NCBI GenBank assembly: GCA_943371005.1
Contig: CALRTB020000002.1
Coordinates: 262,275 to 326,274, forward strand
Direction: 5' to 3'
From: MRBY01 sp943371005
Lineage (GTDB): Bacteria > Cyanobacteriota > Cyanobacteriia > Cyanobacteriales > MRBY01
DNA length: 64,000 nucleotides
Part shown: positions 53,690-61,692 of the stretch, piece after piece
Layout: each line of letters begins with the position of its first letter
Numbering within the stretch: the stretch's first letter is position 1
Translations under genes and position numbers: made by a program
Notes under the pieces: model-generated
Told to the model about the DNA's origin: nothing
Database searches by the model: none
The model's input: the letters and a program-made list of their open reading frames with translations, nothing else

Positions 53690-54577
53690 TTAGGGGTGAT
53701 ATTGATTTAAAATTTTGCGGATATTTTCCTCTACTGAGACGACTTGTTCAACCATCGCTAAATGACCGCAGTGATCAATTTCTCGGACATTATTGCCCAT
53801 ACAACCAAAACTAGGGTGAAAGCTGGCTAAATGGCGCACATACTTCAGTTCCATCACCGGATCTTGCTGTCCTGCCAAAAAATAAACCGGTTGGACTAAT
53901 TGCGCCACCAACTGCGGTAGATAATGCACCTCTTGTTCGGTGGTCGTTTCGAGGAGGGCACCGAGGGCGGCAGTGGCATCGGCTTGGAGAAAGTCATGAA
54001 TTCTCTGTTTTCCCCACTGTCTTGAGAGGGGACGATGCACCATCAACCGGGCGAAAAATAAATCCAATAAAGGTAAATGTTTCAGGAAAGGCCAGCGATT
54101 TTTGACGAGATTTTGGCCGGCATTGCGAAACTTTTCAAAGTCTTCTTTGAGATAAATGCCACCCCCGGCATTGATACAGATAATTCCCCGCACCCGTTCG
54201 GGACAAATAGCGGCCCCCCACAGGGCAATACTCCCTCCGAGGGAGTGACCCACAAGCCAAACATTTTTGAGGTTGAGGGTTTCGAGTAAATGCTGTAGAT
54301 CGGTGCCGTAGTCTTGGAGGGTGTAGCCTTGGTCTGGGTAGCGATCGCCTTGGGTTTTGGCGGCAGATTCCCCGAAACCCCGAAGATCATAGGCCAGACA
54401 GGCATAGTCTTCTTTTAAAACCGCGATAAGGGGCTGCCAATAGGCACGACTCAGGAGCCAACCATGGATAAACACAAGCACCGGAGATTCGGGATCTTCT
54501 CCGGCAGGATCTGAGGGGCGATCGCTGGGGGTAAAGTCATAGGCATGGAGCACATCGCGAATTACCGTTGTTGCCAT
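53690..54577 (-). CDS. Alpha/beta-fold hydrolase
   Basis: A 295-residue hydrolase with the nucleophile motif GHSLGG (Ser112), HGWLLSRAYW, and the late histidine in DHCGHLAMVEQ. The first 30 residues are a poorly conserved leader. Substrate cannot be inferred. It lies between the DUF6679-like gene and the ACT-like gene on the same strand. Confidence 0.85.
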   Translation of the reverse strand: MATTVIRDVLHAYDFTPSDRPSDPAGEDPESPVLVFIHGWLLSRAYWQPLIAVLKEDYACLAYDLRGFGESAAKTQGDRYPDQGYTLQDYGTDLQHLLETLNLKNVWLVGHSLGGSIALWGAAICPERVRGIICINAGGGIYLKEDFEKFRNAGQNLVKNRWPFLKHLPLLDLFFARLMVHRPLSRQWGKQRIHDFLQADATAALGALLETTTEQEVHYLPQLVAQLVQPVYFLAGQQDPVMELKYVRHLASFHPSFGCMGNNVREIDHCGHLAMVEQVVSVEENIRKILNQYHP

Positions 54578-54669
54578 AAAGTCTTGTTACCAATGGGCTC
54601 ACATTTCGATCATCTTTTATTTTACCCAAGAGCGTTCTCCCAACTTCCCCGGCCTAGGGACATTTACAT

Positions 54670-55392
54670 TTATGAAATATGCAGCAGGCGATCGCGCACA
54701 TTACTCGCAATCCGTTGGCCTAAATATTCAGGAATTGCACTCTCATTGGGGCCAAAAAGGTACAAAATCAGCCTGGTGTTGCCGCGCCAAGACACTAAAT
54801 TTGCGTTAATTACTAACAGATCCTCCTGCCAAATCGCATACATCGCCCGGTACAACAGACCTTCTTGCTCCTTGGCTTCGATGATCAAAGTCGGCAGATG
54901 GAACACAGGGTCAATGTAAAATTCCGTATTCACCTCGGCGAGCCCCGCCGCAAAATCAAACTCGACGGCCAACATCTCCTCTACTTCAAAGCGGCCAGCC
55001 AGAGCTTCACGCACGGCCCGACAGACATTCTCGGCGGTATTTGGGGCGAGGGGCTGGTTATTGCGATCAATACTGAGCTTAATGAAAACGAGCATTGGCG
55101 CTTGGATCTGCCCATACAGACTGAGGCTATGGATCTTCAGACCGTAGGCTAGGAGAATCCCGAAAATATCACTCAAGAGAAAGGATTGATTTCGGTAAGC
55201 AAACTGGAAAATGCTCCGATTCCCATCGGGACTAATCTCTATGATTGGCCGCTTGGCCCGGTAGAGCTGGTAGGCTAACTGGAGATTTTGAAATTGCACT
55301 TCACTACTGACGAATTGTTCGTAAAATTCGGGAAATGAACGGTTAAAACGTTTCAGTAGATCTAAATTAGAAGATTTGAGGGTGGCGGCCAT
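54670..55392 (-). CDS. Protein with two ACT-like domains
   Basis: This 240-residue protein contains two regions resembling ACT domains: residues 70-140 (RNQSFLLSDIFGILLAYGLKIHSL) and 170-236 (KEQEGLLYRAMYAIWQEDLLVINANLVSW). ACT domains sense amino acids or nucleotides; the arrangement is like the C-terminal part of GlnD but no nucleotidyltransferase is present. A regulatory role in nitrogen sensing is possible but speculative. It starts at ATG 55392 with no strong ribosome-binding site. Confidence 0.65.
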   Translation of the reverse strand: MAATLKSSNLDLLKRFNRSFPEFYEQFVSSEVQFQNLQLAYQLYRAKRPIIEISPDGNRSIFQFAYRNQSFLLSDIFGILLAYGLKIHSLSLYGQIQAPMLVFIKLSIDRNNQPLAPNTAENVCRAVREALAGRFEVEEMLAVEFDFAAGLAEVNTEFYIDPVFHLPTLIIEAKEQEGLLYRAMYAIWQEDLLVINANLVSWRGNTRLILYLFGPNESAIPEYLGQRIASNVRDRLLHIS

Positions 55393-55617
55393 AGTTAATG
55401 GGGGGCAGTGGGCTAAAAATGCTTCAGAAAATAAAAATGCGTATCTTGATCTCCGAATAACCCTTATTTTCTACAGTGTACTCCAGGAATTTTGCGCTTT
55501 CTTGTCCCTCGTGCCCTAGCAGTCCGCAGTCAGCCTTCGCAAAAGATCTTGTAAGATTATCAAGAATATTTATTTGTCGTGTCCTGCGACTTCATCCGAG
55601 GCGATCGCCCCCATAAA

Positions 55618-56130
55618 ATGAGCATGGGTTTCCTAAAACGACTATTTAATCCCACCGTTGATGTTCCAAACGCCCAGATCAGTGATTCACAACTTGAGTC
55701 CGCTGGCCAACCACGTATTTTTTTCAGCCTAGATCGCGACCTTGATCTCTACGAACTAGAAGAACTTTGTGATCAAGTTGGTTGGGCCAGACGTCCCATT
55801 CGTAAAGTCCGCAAAGCGATCCAACATAGCTTTCTGGTGGTCACGGTCTGGGAAGTGCGCAATAGCAAACGGCGGCGTCTCATTGGGTTTGCTCGGGCGA
55901 CCTCTGACTGTGCTTTTAACGCGACGGTGTGGGATGTGGTGATCCATCCCCAGTTCCAAAGCCAAGGCTTAGGCAAAGGCCTCATGCAGTTCATTATCAA
56001 AAAACTGCGGGAGTCGGACATTAGCAACATTACGCTTTTTGCTGATCCCCAAGTGGTGGAGTTTTACCGGCGGTTGGGTTTTATCCTTGATCCAGAAGGG
56101 ATTAAAGGGATGTTTTGGTACCCAAGCTGA
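55618..56130 (+). CDS. GNAT-family N-acetyltransferase (plastid Ycf52-like)
   Basis: The 170-residue protein begins MSMGFLKRLFNPTVDVPNAQ (ATG 55618; ATG 55624 is also possible) and has the acetyl-CoA motif HPQFQSQGLGKGLM and VEFYRRLGFI. It resembles the cyanobacterial/plastid protein Ycf52. Plastid homologues act as N-terminal or lysine acetyltransferases; the activity here is not known. An HNH gene follows 9 nt downstream on the same strand. Confidence 0.8.
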   Translation: MSMGFLKRLFNPTVDVPNAQISDSQLESAGQPRIFFSLDRDLDLYELEELCDQVGWARRPIRKVRKAIQHSFLVVTVWEVRNSKRRRLIGFARATSDCAFNATVWDVVIHPQFQSQGLGKGLMQFIIKKLRESDISNITLFADPQVVEFYRRLGFILDPEGIKGMFWYPS

Positions 56131-56139
56131 AGTTGCTCC

Positions 56140-56511
56140 ATGGAAAGAAAATGTCGATATTGCCAAAAACTTCAGCCAAAAGCGCACTTCGAAATCGCGA
56201 ACGTTGTAAAAGGCAAGATCTATCGACGCCATCGCTGTCGGCAGTGCAAACAAAAACTGCAAAATGCCAGACGCCAGAAAATTTATGATTACCTCCGGTG
56301 CTACAAGCAAAGCCTGAACTGTTCTCGATGCGGCTTCTCGGACTATCGTGCCCTCGAATTTCATCACACCGATCCCACGGCAAAAGATTTTTCGGTGGCT
56401 GACTTTGTGTCTCGGGGGGCTTCCTTAGCAAAAATCCAGAAAGAAATTGAAAAATGTTGTGTTCTTTGTGCAAATTGTCATAGAATAGAGCACTACGGTA
56501 ACGGGATGTAG
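56140..56511 (+). CDS. Small HNH endonuclease-like protein overlapping tRNA-Pro
   Basis: A 123-residue protein with two CxxC pairs (CRYC, CRQC) followed by CSRC, LEFHHTDP and CANCHRIEH, the arrangement of a zinc-binding HNH nuclease. The last codons and TAG stop (56509-56511) lie inside the tRNA-Pro gene, which begins at 56502. The reading frame is intact. It could be a stand-alone repair nuclease or a remnant of an element that targeted the tRNA. Confidence 0.75.
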   Translation: MERKCRYCQKLQPKAHFEIANVVKGKIYRRHRCRQCKQKLQNARRQKIYDYLRCYKQSLNCSRCGFSDYRALEFHHTDPTAKDFSVADFVSRGASLAKIQKEIEKCCVLCANCHRIEHYGNGM

Positions 56512-56575
56512 CGCAGCTTGGTAGCGCGCCTGCTTTGGGAGTAGGATGCCGCAGGTTCGAATCCTGTCATCCCGA
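56502..56575 (+). tRNA. tRNA-Pro (anticodon TGG)
   Basis: A 74-nt cloverleaf: acceptor stem CGGGATG / CATCCCG, D stem GCGC / GCGC, anticodon loop TTTGGGA, T stem GCAGG / CCTGT with loop TTCGAAT, and discriminator A. CCA is not encoded. T-run after the gene may terminate transcription. Its 5' end overlaps the HNH gene. Confidence 0.97.
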
Positions 56576-56984
56576 TTTTTTAAGTTCTTTGCTCAGAGGA
56601 GGCGAGATCGCCCCCGTTAATTTGACCACTCCAGGCCAGCCAAGACACTCCAGGAAAAAGCCCAGATCGCCCCAGAATAATTGAATTTTTTGTGTTAGAG
56701 TCAAAGTCGTTGGCAGGTTCATGCCGATGCTTTTTTATTTGCAATGGGACTTAAGTATAAACATTTACGAAATGGAACTCCAATTTACGGAGCCACGTCT
56801 CTAGAATACATTGATAAACTGCAATATCCGTCACCCATGGAAAGCCCCAGTTTATCTAGATTATGGAATAGCTTGCCGCTTTTTTAGTGGGGATTTCTAA
56901 GACGTAATACAAAGCATTTTGACGGCTTATTTTTTTAGGATTAATTTTTCTAATCTTGCAGTTATTTTGTTTGAGGTTTTATTT
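56576..56984. other. Intergenic region with candidate short ORF
   Basis: 409 nt between tRNA-Pro and the Tic22-like gene. A T-run follows the tRNA. Apart from the short ORF at 56744-56887, no gene or clear repeat was found; a HIP1-like segment GCGAGATCGCCCCCG is visible near 56600. Confidence 0.4.
56744..56887 (+). CDS. Candidate 47-residue protein
   Basis: ATG at 56744 opens MGLKYKHLRNGTPIYGATS and ends in LWNSLPLF. No ribosome-binding site is obvious and I do not recognise it. The amino-acid mix is plausible for a real protein, but no second line of evidence supports coding. Confidence 0.3.
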   Translation: MGLKYKHLRNGTPIYGATSLEYIDKLQYPSPMESPSLSRLWNSLPLF

Positions 56985-57827
56985 ATGAAAAGTCTGGTTC
57001 GTTTGGGTCAAAAAGCCTTATTGATGGGCACGGTAATCGCCGGAACAATCTTGGGCGTTAATGGCAGTGTGTTAGCGCTTCCTGAGGCAACTGTCGTCGA
57101 GAAGCTACGGCCGATCCCGATGTATATGCTGATCAACGACGAGGGGCAGCCTATTTTTGCGACAGTCACTGACCAAAATGGCGGCGAGTCTGGGGTTACG
57201 GGGGTTTTTGTGAGTCTTGCGGATGCAGAAAATCTCGTGGCGGCCCGCCAGACAGAATCGAAAAAACTCCTCGATGCAGAACGGGCTAAACCCAATGCCG
57301 ATCCCCAAATTGTCGCTGAACTAGAAGCCCAAGCGGCCCTGTGGCAAGAAGCCAACATTTTGCCCATCGGCTTGGATAAGATCTACCAGTTTGCCCAAAG
57401 CGAAGAAGCAGAAGATTTAACCTTCAAGTTTTTGCCGACCATGGCCCAGTTAAACGCGGCGGCCCAAGTGACCCAACAGGAAAACTTCCCTGGTGTCCCT
57501 TTATTTTTCCTCTCGATTCAGGAAAAGGATGCCAACGGGCAAGATATTGTTTCTTTTCCAACCCTGGCGGGAGAGGACAATAATGGTAACGGTGAAATCC
57601 CCGTCTTCTTTGAAGTACAGCCGATTCTTGAGCAATTAGATGCTTTCCCTGAAGATGAAGAGCTAAGTATCAATGTGATGCCCCTTGAGGTATTTATTGC
57701 CAAATTGCTCGATGAGGATCTCCCCGCAGAGGAACAGGAATTTTTGGAGTCGATGACCCTAATTCCCTCGACGGAATCGGCCCAGTTGATCCAAGCTGTC
57801 ATTGAGCAGCAACGGCAACAACAATAG
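56985..57827 (+). CDS. Tic22-family periplasmic/outer-envelope chaperone
   Basis: With ATG 56985 (280 residues) the protein begins MKSLVRLGQKALLMGTVIAG, a signal peptide with likely cleavage after VLA. The mature chain has the Tic22 features RPIPMYMLINDEGQP and GVFVSLADAENLV, and a Glu-rich C-terminal half with FFEVQPILEQLDAFP. Cyanobacterial Tic22 binds Omp85/BamA and is needed for outer-membrane integrity. An in-frame TTG at 56919 is rejected as it would precede the signal. prmC follows at 21 nt. Confidence 0.88.
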   Translation: MKSLVRLGQKALLMGTVIAGTILGVNGSVLALPEATVVEKLRPIPMYMLINDEGQPIFATVTDQNGGESGVTGVFVSLADAENLVAARQTESKKLLDAERAKPNADPQIVAELEAQAALWQEANILPIGLDKIYQFAQSEEAEDLTFKFLPTMAQLNAAAQVTQQENFPGVPLFFLSIQEKDANGQDIVSFPTLAGEDNNGNGEIPVFFEVQPILEQLDAFPEDEELSINVMPLEVFIAKLLDEDLPAEEQEFLESMTLIPSTESAQLIQAVIEQQRQQQ

Positions 57828-57848
57828 GGTATTGGGAACGGTTGAGTC

Positions 57849-58724
57849 TTGAGTGAGATTATTGCGGCTCAGGATTTAGTACGGTGGCGACAGTGGGCCA
57901 AAACCCAGGCGATCGCCACCGATATTTCTGTTGAGGAAGTGGATTGGTTTCTCCAGGGGCTGACCACCGTAGATCGGCTTAGTTTGCGGTTGGGAATGCG
58001 GAATGCAGTACAGAGTCAGGTATCCTTGGCTGAACTTTCGCAGCTCTGGGAACAGCGCTGCCAAGCAAAAATCCCGGTGCAATATCTTGTCGGGAAAACC
58101 CCCTGGCGCAATTTTGAGCTAACTGTGTCCCCGGCGGTGCTAATCCCTCGGCCCGAAACGGAGTATTTAATTGATCTGGTGCAGGCGAGTCATCAAGATT
58201 TACACACAGGTCATTGGGTAGATCTGGGGACAGGCAGTGGGGCGATCGCCTTGGGGTTAGCAGAGAGTTTCCCCCAGGGGACAATTCATGCCGTTGACCA
58301 GAGTGCCGCCGCCCTTGGGGTCGCCCGAAAAAATGCGATCGCCTACGGCATTCAAAATCGAATTCAGTTTTACCGAGGCAATTGGTGGGAACCGCTGCAG
58401 CATTTGCGGGGCCGGGTAGCAGGAATGGTCTCAAATCCTCCCTATATCCCCTCTGCTCTGTTGCCGGATTTACAGCCGGAGGTTTTTCGCCATGAACCCC
58501 ACAGTGCCCTTGACGGTGGCACGGATGGGTTAGCTGACCTGCGAATTTTGGTGAATGAAGCGCCGGATTATCTGATTTCTGGTGGTATTTGGCTCATTGA
58601 AATGATGCGTGGCCAGGGGGAAGCGGTGGCGCAATTACTTGCAAACAATGGTCACTACACTCAAATTCAGATTATTGATGACTTTGCCGGGGGCGATCGC
58701 TACGTATCTGCTCAGCGTCGGTAA
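57849..58724 (+). CDS. prmC: Release factor glutamine methyltransferase PrmC
   Basis: PrmC methylates the GGQ glutamine of peptide release factors. The 291-residue protein has LVGKTPWRNFELTVSPAVLIPRPETEYLID, the SAM motif VDLGTGSGAIALGLA and NPPYIPS, the diagnostic catalytic motif. The start appears to be TTG at 57849 (MSEIIAAQDLV). It follows tic22 by 21 nt, so co-transcription is likely. Confidence 0.93.
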   Translation: MSEIIAAQDLVRWRQWAKTQAIATDISVEEVDWFLQGLTTVDRLSLRLGMRNAVQSQVSLAELSQLWEQRCQAKIPVQYLVGKTPWRNFELTVSPAVLIPRPETEYLIDLVQASHQDLHTGHWVDLGTGSGAIALGLAESFPQGTIHAVDQSAAALGVARKNAIAYGIQNRIQFYRGNWWEPLQHLRGRVAGMVSNPPYIPSALLPDLQPEVFRHEPHSALDGGTDGLADLRILVNEAPDYLISGGIWLIEMMRGQGEAVAQLLANNGHYTQIQIIDDFAGGDRYVSAQRR

Positions 58725-58726
58725 AT

Positions 58727-58763
58727 ATTGATTTCAGGGTGATCAGAGTCACGGGAAATCAAT
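58727..58763. repeat. 37-nt hairpin-forming dyad after prmC
   Basis: ATTGATTTC (58727-58735) pairs with GAAATCAAT (58755-58763), and an inner GTGA/TCAC pair adds four bases. There is no T tract, so it is a weak terminator at best; it could be a protein-binding site or mRNA end-stabiliser. Confidence 0.4.
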
Positions 58764-58879
58764 ACAGGAAAACTTAATGTTAACTTAGGCTGACTATTGA
58801 TCATGAAATGGGAATACTTAGCTTAGATAGAATAAACACCGATGACATCATCACATAACATCGGAAACAAGCGCAGACC

Positions 58880-60508
58880 ATGAAATTCTTCCTGCTCCAA
58901 ATATGGCTAAAACTCCAGCAACGATCTTTTAAACCTCAAGCGAAAGAGGACGGCTTTGTTTTACCGTTGGTGTTCGGGATTGGACTCTTTATGCTGATCG
59001 TCGGCGCTACTATGATTTTTCGGAGCCAGGATGATCAAACAACAGCAATCGCCCAGCGTGAAACATCTTCTGGTTTAGCGGCAGCAGAAACCGGTATTAA
59101 CCGAGTTTATAATTTCCTCACTGCGAACCGTGTTTTTTCTCAATACCCATCAGACGATAGCCTCACTTCCTATAGTTGGCAAAATGGTCAAACTTGGGAA
59201 ACATTAGTTCTTAATGCCAGTGCCAATCCGGTGATTGTTGATCAGTGTCTAACAGAAACTGCCATTGATGAATCTATTGATGAACTAGAACGATATATTG
59301 ACGACGTATGGGTAAATGTCGATGACAATCGACCAGAAGAAGGGCAATTCCAAGTAGTCAGTTATGAATATGTTGGTGTTTCCAAGGACGAAGAAGCAGA
59401 TATTGATGCAGGTATTCTTATTGGGCGCGGTCTTCTCCAAGTGAAAGGACGAGTAAACACCGACAGTGAAGACGATACTGGCGATAATGAACTAGGCACT
59501 GCAGTCAGTTCTGTTTCTGTAGAAATTCCAATTCTCAAAAACCAACCTAGTATTCAAGGTGTTCCGGGACTCTGGACTTTTTCTCCTTACCTAGAGGGAA
59601 ATCAAAAAGTAGAAGGAGATATTATGGTTAGCGGCATTACTGGCTCAGGCTGTGACATTTTTGCCGATGGAGTTATCGAAGACTTAGAAGATGCCATCGT
59701 CGGTCCGGGAGAAGTGATTCCTGCTCCAGGTCTTCCCTTTCCGAGTGTGCCGCCGCTCCCTGCCCTGGCAGATCGTAACGAACTTGCCGCTATCAATGGT
59801 AATGGCCTGGATTTAACATTTCCTCGCCCAGACGGAAATGACAAATATGTCCTGCAGACTATCAGTGGCATTCCGACTGAAGTTTACCACTACAACATCG
59901 GTACTGTTCCTGACGGTTCAAAGAGCCCTCTGAGTATTGATCTAGGGGGCAACGGACGCATCACAGTCCGGACGGGAACAAAAACAGTTTCAGGACAAAC
60001 CCGTCAGCAAATGGTCATTTTTCATGCAAATGGAAGTGTAAATATTGGCGGGACTTCTTCTATCCTGCACTTGGAAATGGATACTACTAATGCAGCTAAT
60101 AATAAGTCTTTCTTCCAACTTTATGGTATTGGAAATACAGGGACAGCAGCGGGATCCTTTGCAACTTCCGATTATTACCTTTGTATGAATGGCACTCCAG
60201 AGTCGAGCTACTTTGTTTTGGGGCCTGACTATACCTATGGAGTTAATGGAGGTGGAGGAGCCGAAGCAACGATTTATGGCACAGTCTGGGTAAAACAGGT
60301 AGCCAACAGCGAACTAACACTACTTGATGGCGCAACTTTACCCTGTGGGTCGAGTACTAATCAGATTATTGTCAAGCAAGAACTAACAACTGACGACCTT
60401 GCAGCAGTTGAAGAAATTATTGGAGAAAGTAATATCCTAGAGGGAGATACTCCAACCCCTCCAATTCTCCGACCATTTATTAACTGGAGGCGTTTACCAA
60501 ATGGCTAA
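58880..60508 (+). CDS. HpsA-like pseudopilin-operon protein
   Basis: The 542-residue protein has a 40-residue basic/polar N terminus, one hydrophobic span (GFVLPLVFGIGLFMLIVGATMIF), the PilX-like stretch ETSSGLAAAETGINRVYNFL and a large external domain. It resembles HpsA, the first gene of the Nostoc hormogonium polysaccharide-secretion pilin cluster. Its stop overlaps the next gene by eight bases (ATGGCTAA). In Synechocystis, a comparable minor-pilin cluster is tied to motility. The exact role here is inferred. Confidence 0.7.
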   Translation: MKFFLLQIWLKLQQRSFKPQAKEDGFVLPLVFGIGLFMLIVGATMIFRSQDDQTTAIAQRETSSGLAAAETGINRVYNFLTANRVFSQYPSDDSLTSYSWQNGQTWETLVLNASANPVIVDQCLTETAIDESIDELERYIDDVWVNVDDNRPEEGQFQVVSYEYVGVSKDEEADIDAGILIGRGLLQVKGRVNTDSEDDTGDNELGTAVSSVSVEIPILKNQPSIQGVPGLWTFSPYLEGNQKVEGDIMVSGITGSGCDIFADGVIEDLEDAIVGPGEVIPAPGLPFPSVPPLPALADRNELAAINGNGLDLTFPRPDGNDKYVLQTISGIPTEVYHYNIGTVPDGSKSPLSIDLGGNGRITVRTGTKTVSGQTRQQMVIFHANGSVNIGGTSSILHLEMDTTNAANNKSFFQLYGIGNTGTAAGSFATSDYYLCMNGTPESSYFVLGPDYTYGVNGGGGAEATIYGTVWVKQVANSELTLLDGATLPCGSSTNQIIVKQELTTDDLAAVEEIIGESNILEGDTPTPPILRPFINWRRLPNG

Positions 60509-61010
60509 TCTATGGTCACTACTGATGCGCCTAAATCAACGAGAATATCAAGGATTTACTTTTATTGAAGTTCTTGCAGGAATTTTAATCGCATTAATTT
60601 TTACCTTGATTGCGACACAAGCAATTGTGATTGGTACAGTATTCAAAGTCCGCGCCCGTCGAATTAGTGAGGCCACTAATGTAATTCGTGCTGACTTAGA
60701 AGAATTGCGATTTTTATCAACTTCAGCGAATCCCGAAAATATTAATAGTCAGTTAATCCAATTATGTCGCCAAAGCTTCTCTACTGCCTTCATAAATTCT
60801 TTTGCTAGCACTTTACCCCCAGTGGACTCACCAGTTACTCTCCTCAACAAAAGCTACGAGCTACGCCGAGAAGAAAGCTATCCTGAGTGGAACGTCCTTC
60901 GATTAAGTTACTCTGTCAGAGATATAGATAGTCCCAATGGTCGTGTAATTGCGGAGCTACAAGCAGAAATCACCCCAGACGCATCTGCTGAATGTCCTTG
61001 GATTAGATGA
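60501..61010 (+). CDS. Prepilin-like protein (HpsB-like)
   Basis: A 169-residue type IV prepilin-like protein: leader ending G18, then FTFIEVLAGILIALIFTL (Glu at +5), as cleaved by PilD. The C-terminal domain is small and has cysteines (LCRQSF, AECPW). It overlaps the preceding gene by eight bases and is followed by a further prepilin gene 28 nt on, so an operon is likely. Confidence 0.8.
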   Translation: MANLWSLLMRLNQREYQGFTFIEVLAGILIALIFTLIATQAIVIGTVFKVRARRISEATNVIRADLEELRFLSTSANPENINSQLIQLCRQSFSTAFINSFASTLPPVDSPVTLLNKSYELRREESYPEWNVLRLSYSVRDIDSPNGRVIAELQAEITPDASAECPWIR

Positions 61011-61038
61011 TGATATAAGCATAATATATTGTTAAACA

Positions 61039-61581
61039 ATGATTACCCAACCATGCATTGTCTCTGATGAAAAAGGCTTTACTCTCATTGAGCTACTCAC
61101 AGGTATGTTAATTGTGGGAATTCTGGCCTCAATTTCAGCTCCTAGTTTCTTGGGGCTCATCAATCGCGGTCGAGTCAATGAAGCACTTAACCGTACTCGA
61201 GGTGCTCTTCAAGAGGCACAACGAGAAGCCATTAAAAAAAGCAATGCTTGTAATCTGACATTTAGCCCGTCTGGTCAAACTGTCAATATTACCGGAGGAT
61301 GCTTAGTTACTGGTCCTAGAGAAATATCTCAGGTAACGTATCGTCATACCCTTGCGAATAATGATTCTGCTAACGTCATTGAATTAGATTTCAAGGGGGT
61401 GCCAGTTGCCAATAGCTTCAATGATGTTCAAGAAGTGTTTGTTTTCCGTGGTAATGGTAACTATGAACGTTGTCTAGTCATCTCGCAGGCTTTGGGATTG
61501 ATTCGCGTTGGTACATACGATACATCTGGCATTAATGATACATCTACCGACGTAACCAAATGCATCACAGGTCAAGTATAA
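61039..61581 (+). CDS. GspH/FimT-type minor pseudopilin
   Basis: A 180-residue pseudopilin with leader ending G13, then FTLIELLTGMLIVGILASISAPSF and the helix RGRVNEALNRTRGALQEAQREAIKKSN, typical of GspH/FimT. Two cysteine-containing segments (SNACNLTF, NITGGCLV) may pair. The gene lies in the middle of the pilin operon. Confidence 0.85.
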   Translation: MITQPCIVSDEKGFTLIELLTGMLIVGILASISAPSFLGLINRGRVNEALNRTRGALQEAQREAIKKSNACNLTFSPSGQTVNITGGCLVTGPREISQVTYRHTLANNDSANVIELDFKGVPVANSFNDVQEVFVFRGNGNYERCLVISQALGLIRVGTYDTSGINDTSTDVTKCITGQV

Positions 61582-61692
61582 AATAGGAACTCTACTTATA
61601 TAATCTAGATAAAGCAATTTCGGCGAGTTTTAGATTTTATCTGTAACAATTTTTTAATCACAATTTTCTTTTCTTTTTGAGTCTCTGAAACC

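Noticed and set aside
56502..56575. Integration site with duplicated tRNA 3' end
   Set aside because: I saw no second copy of the tRNA 3' end in the window, so no island is claimed.
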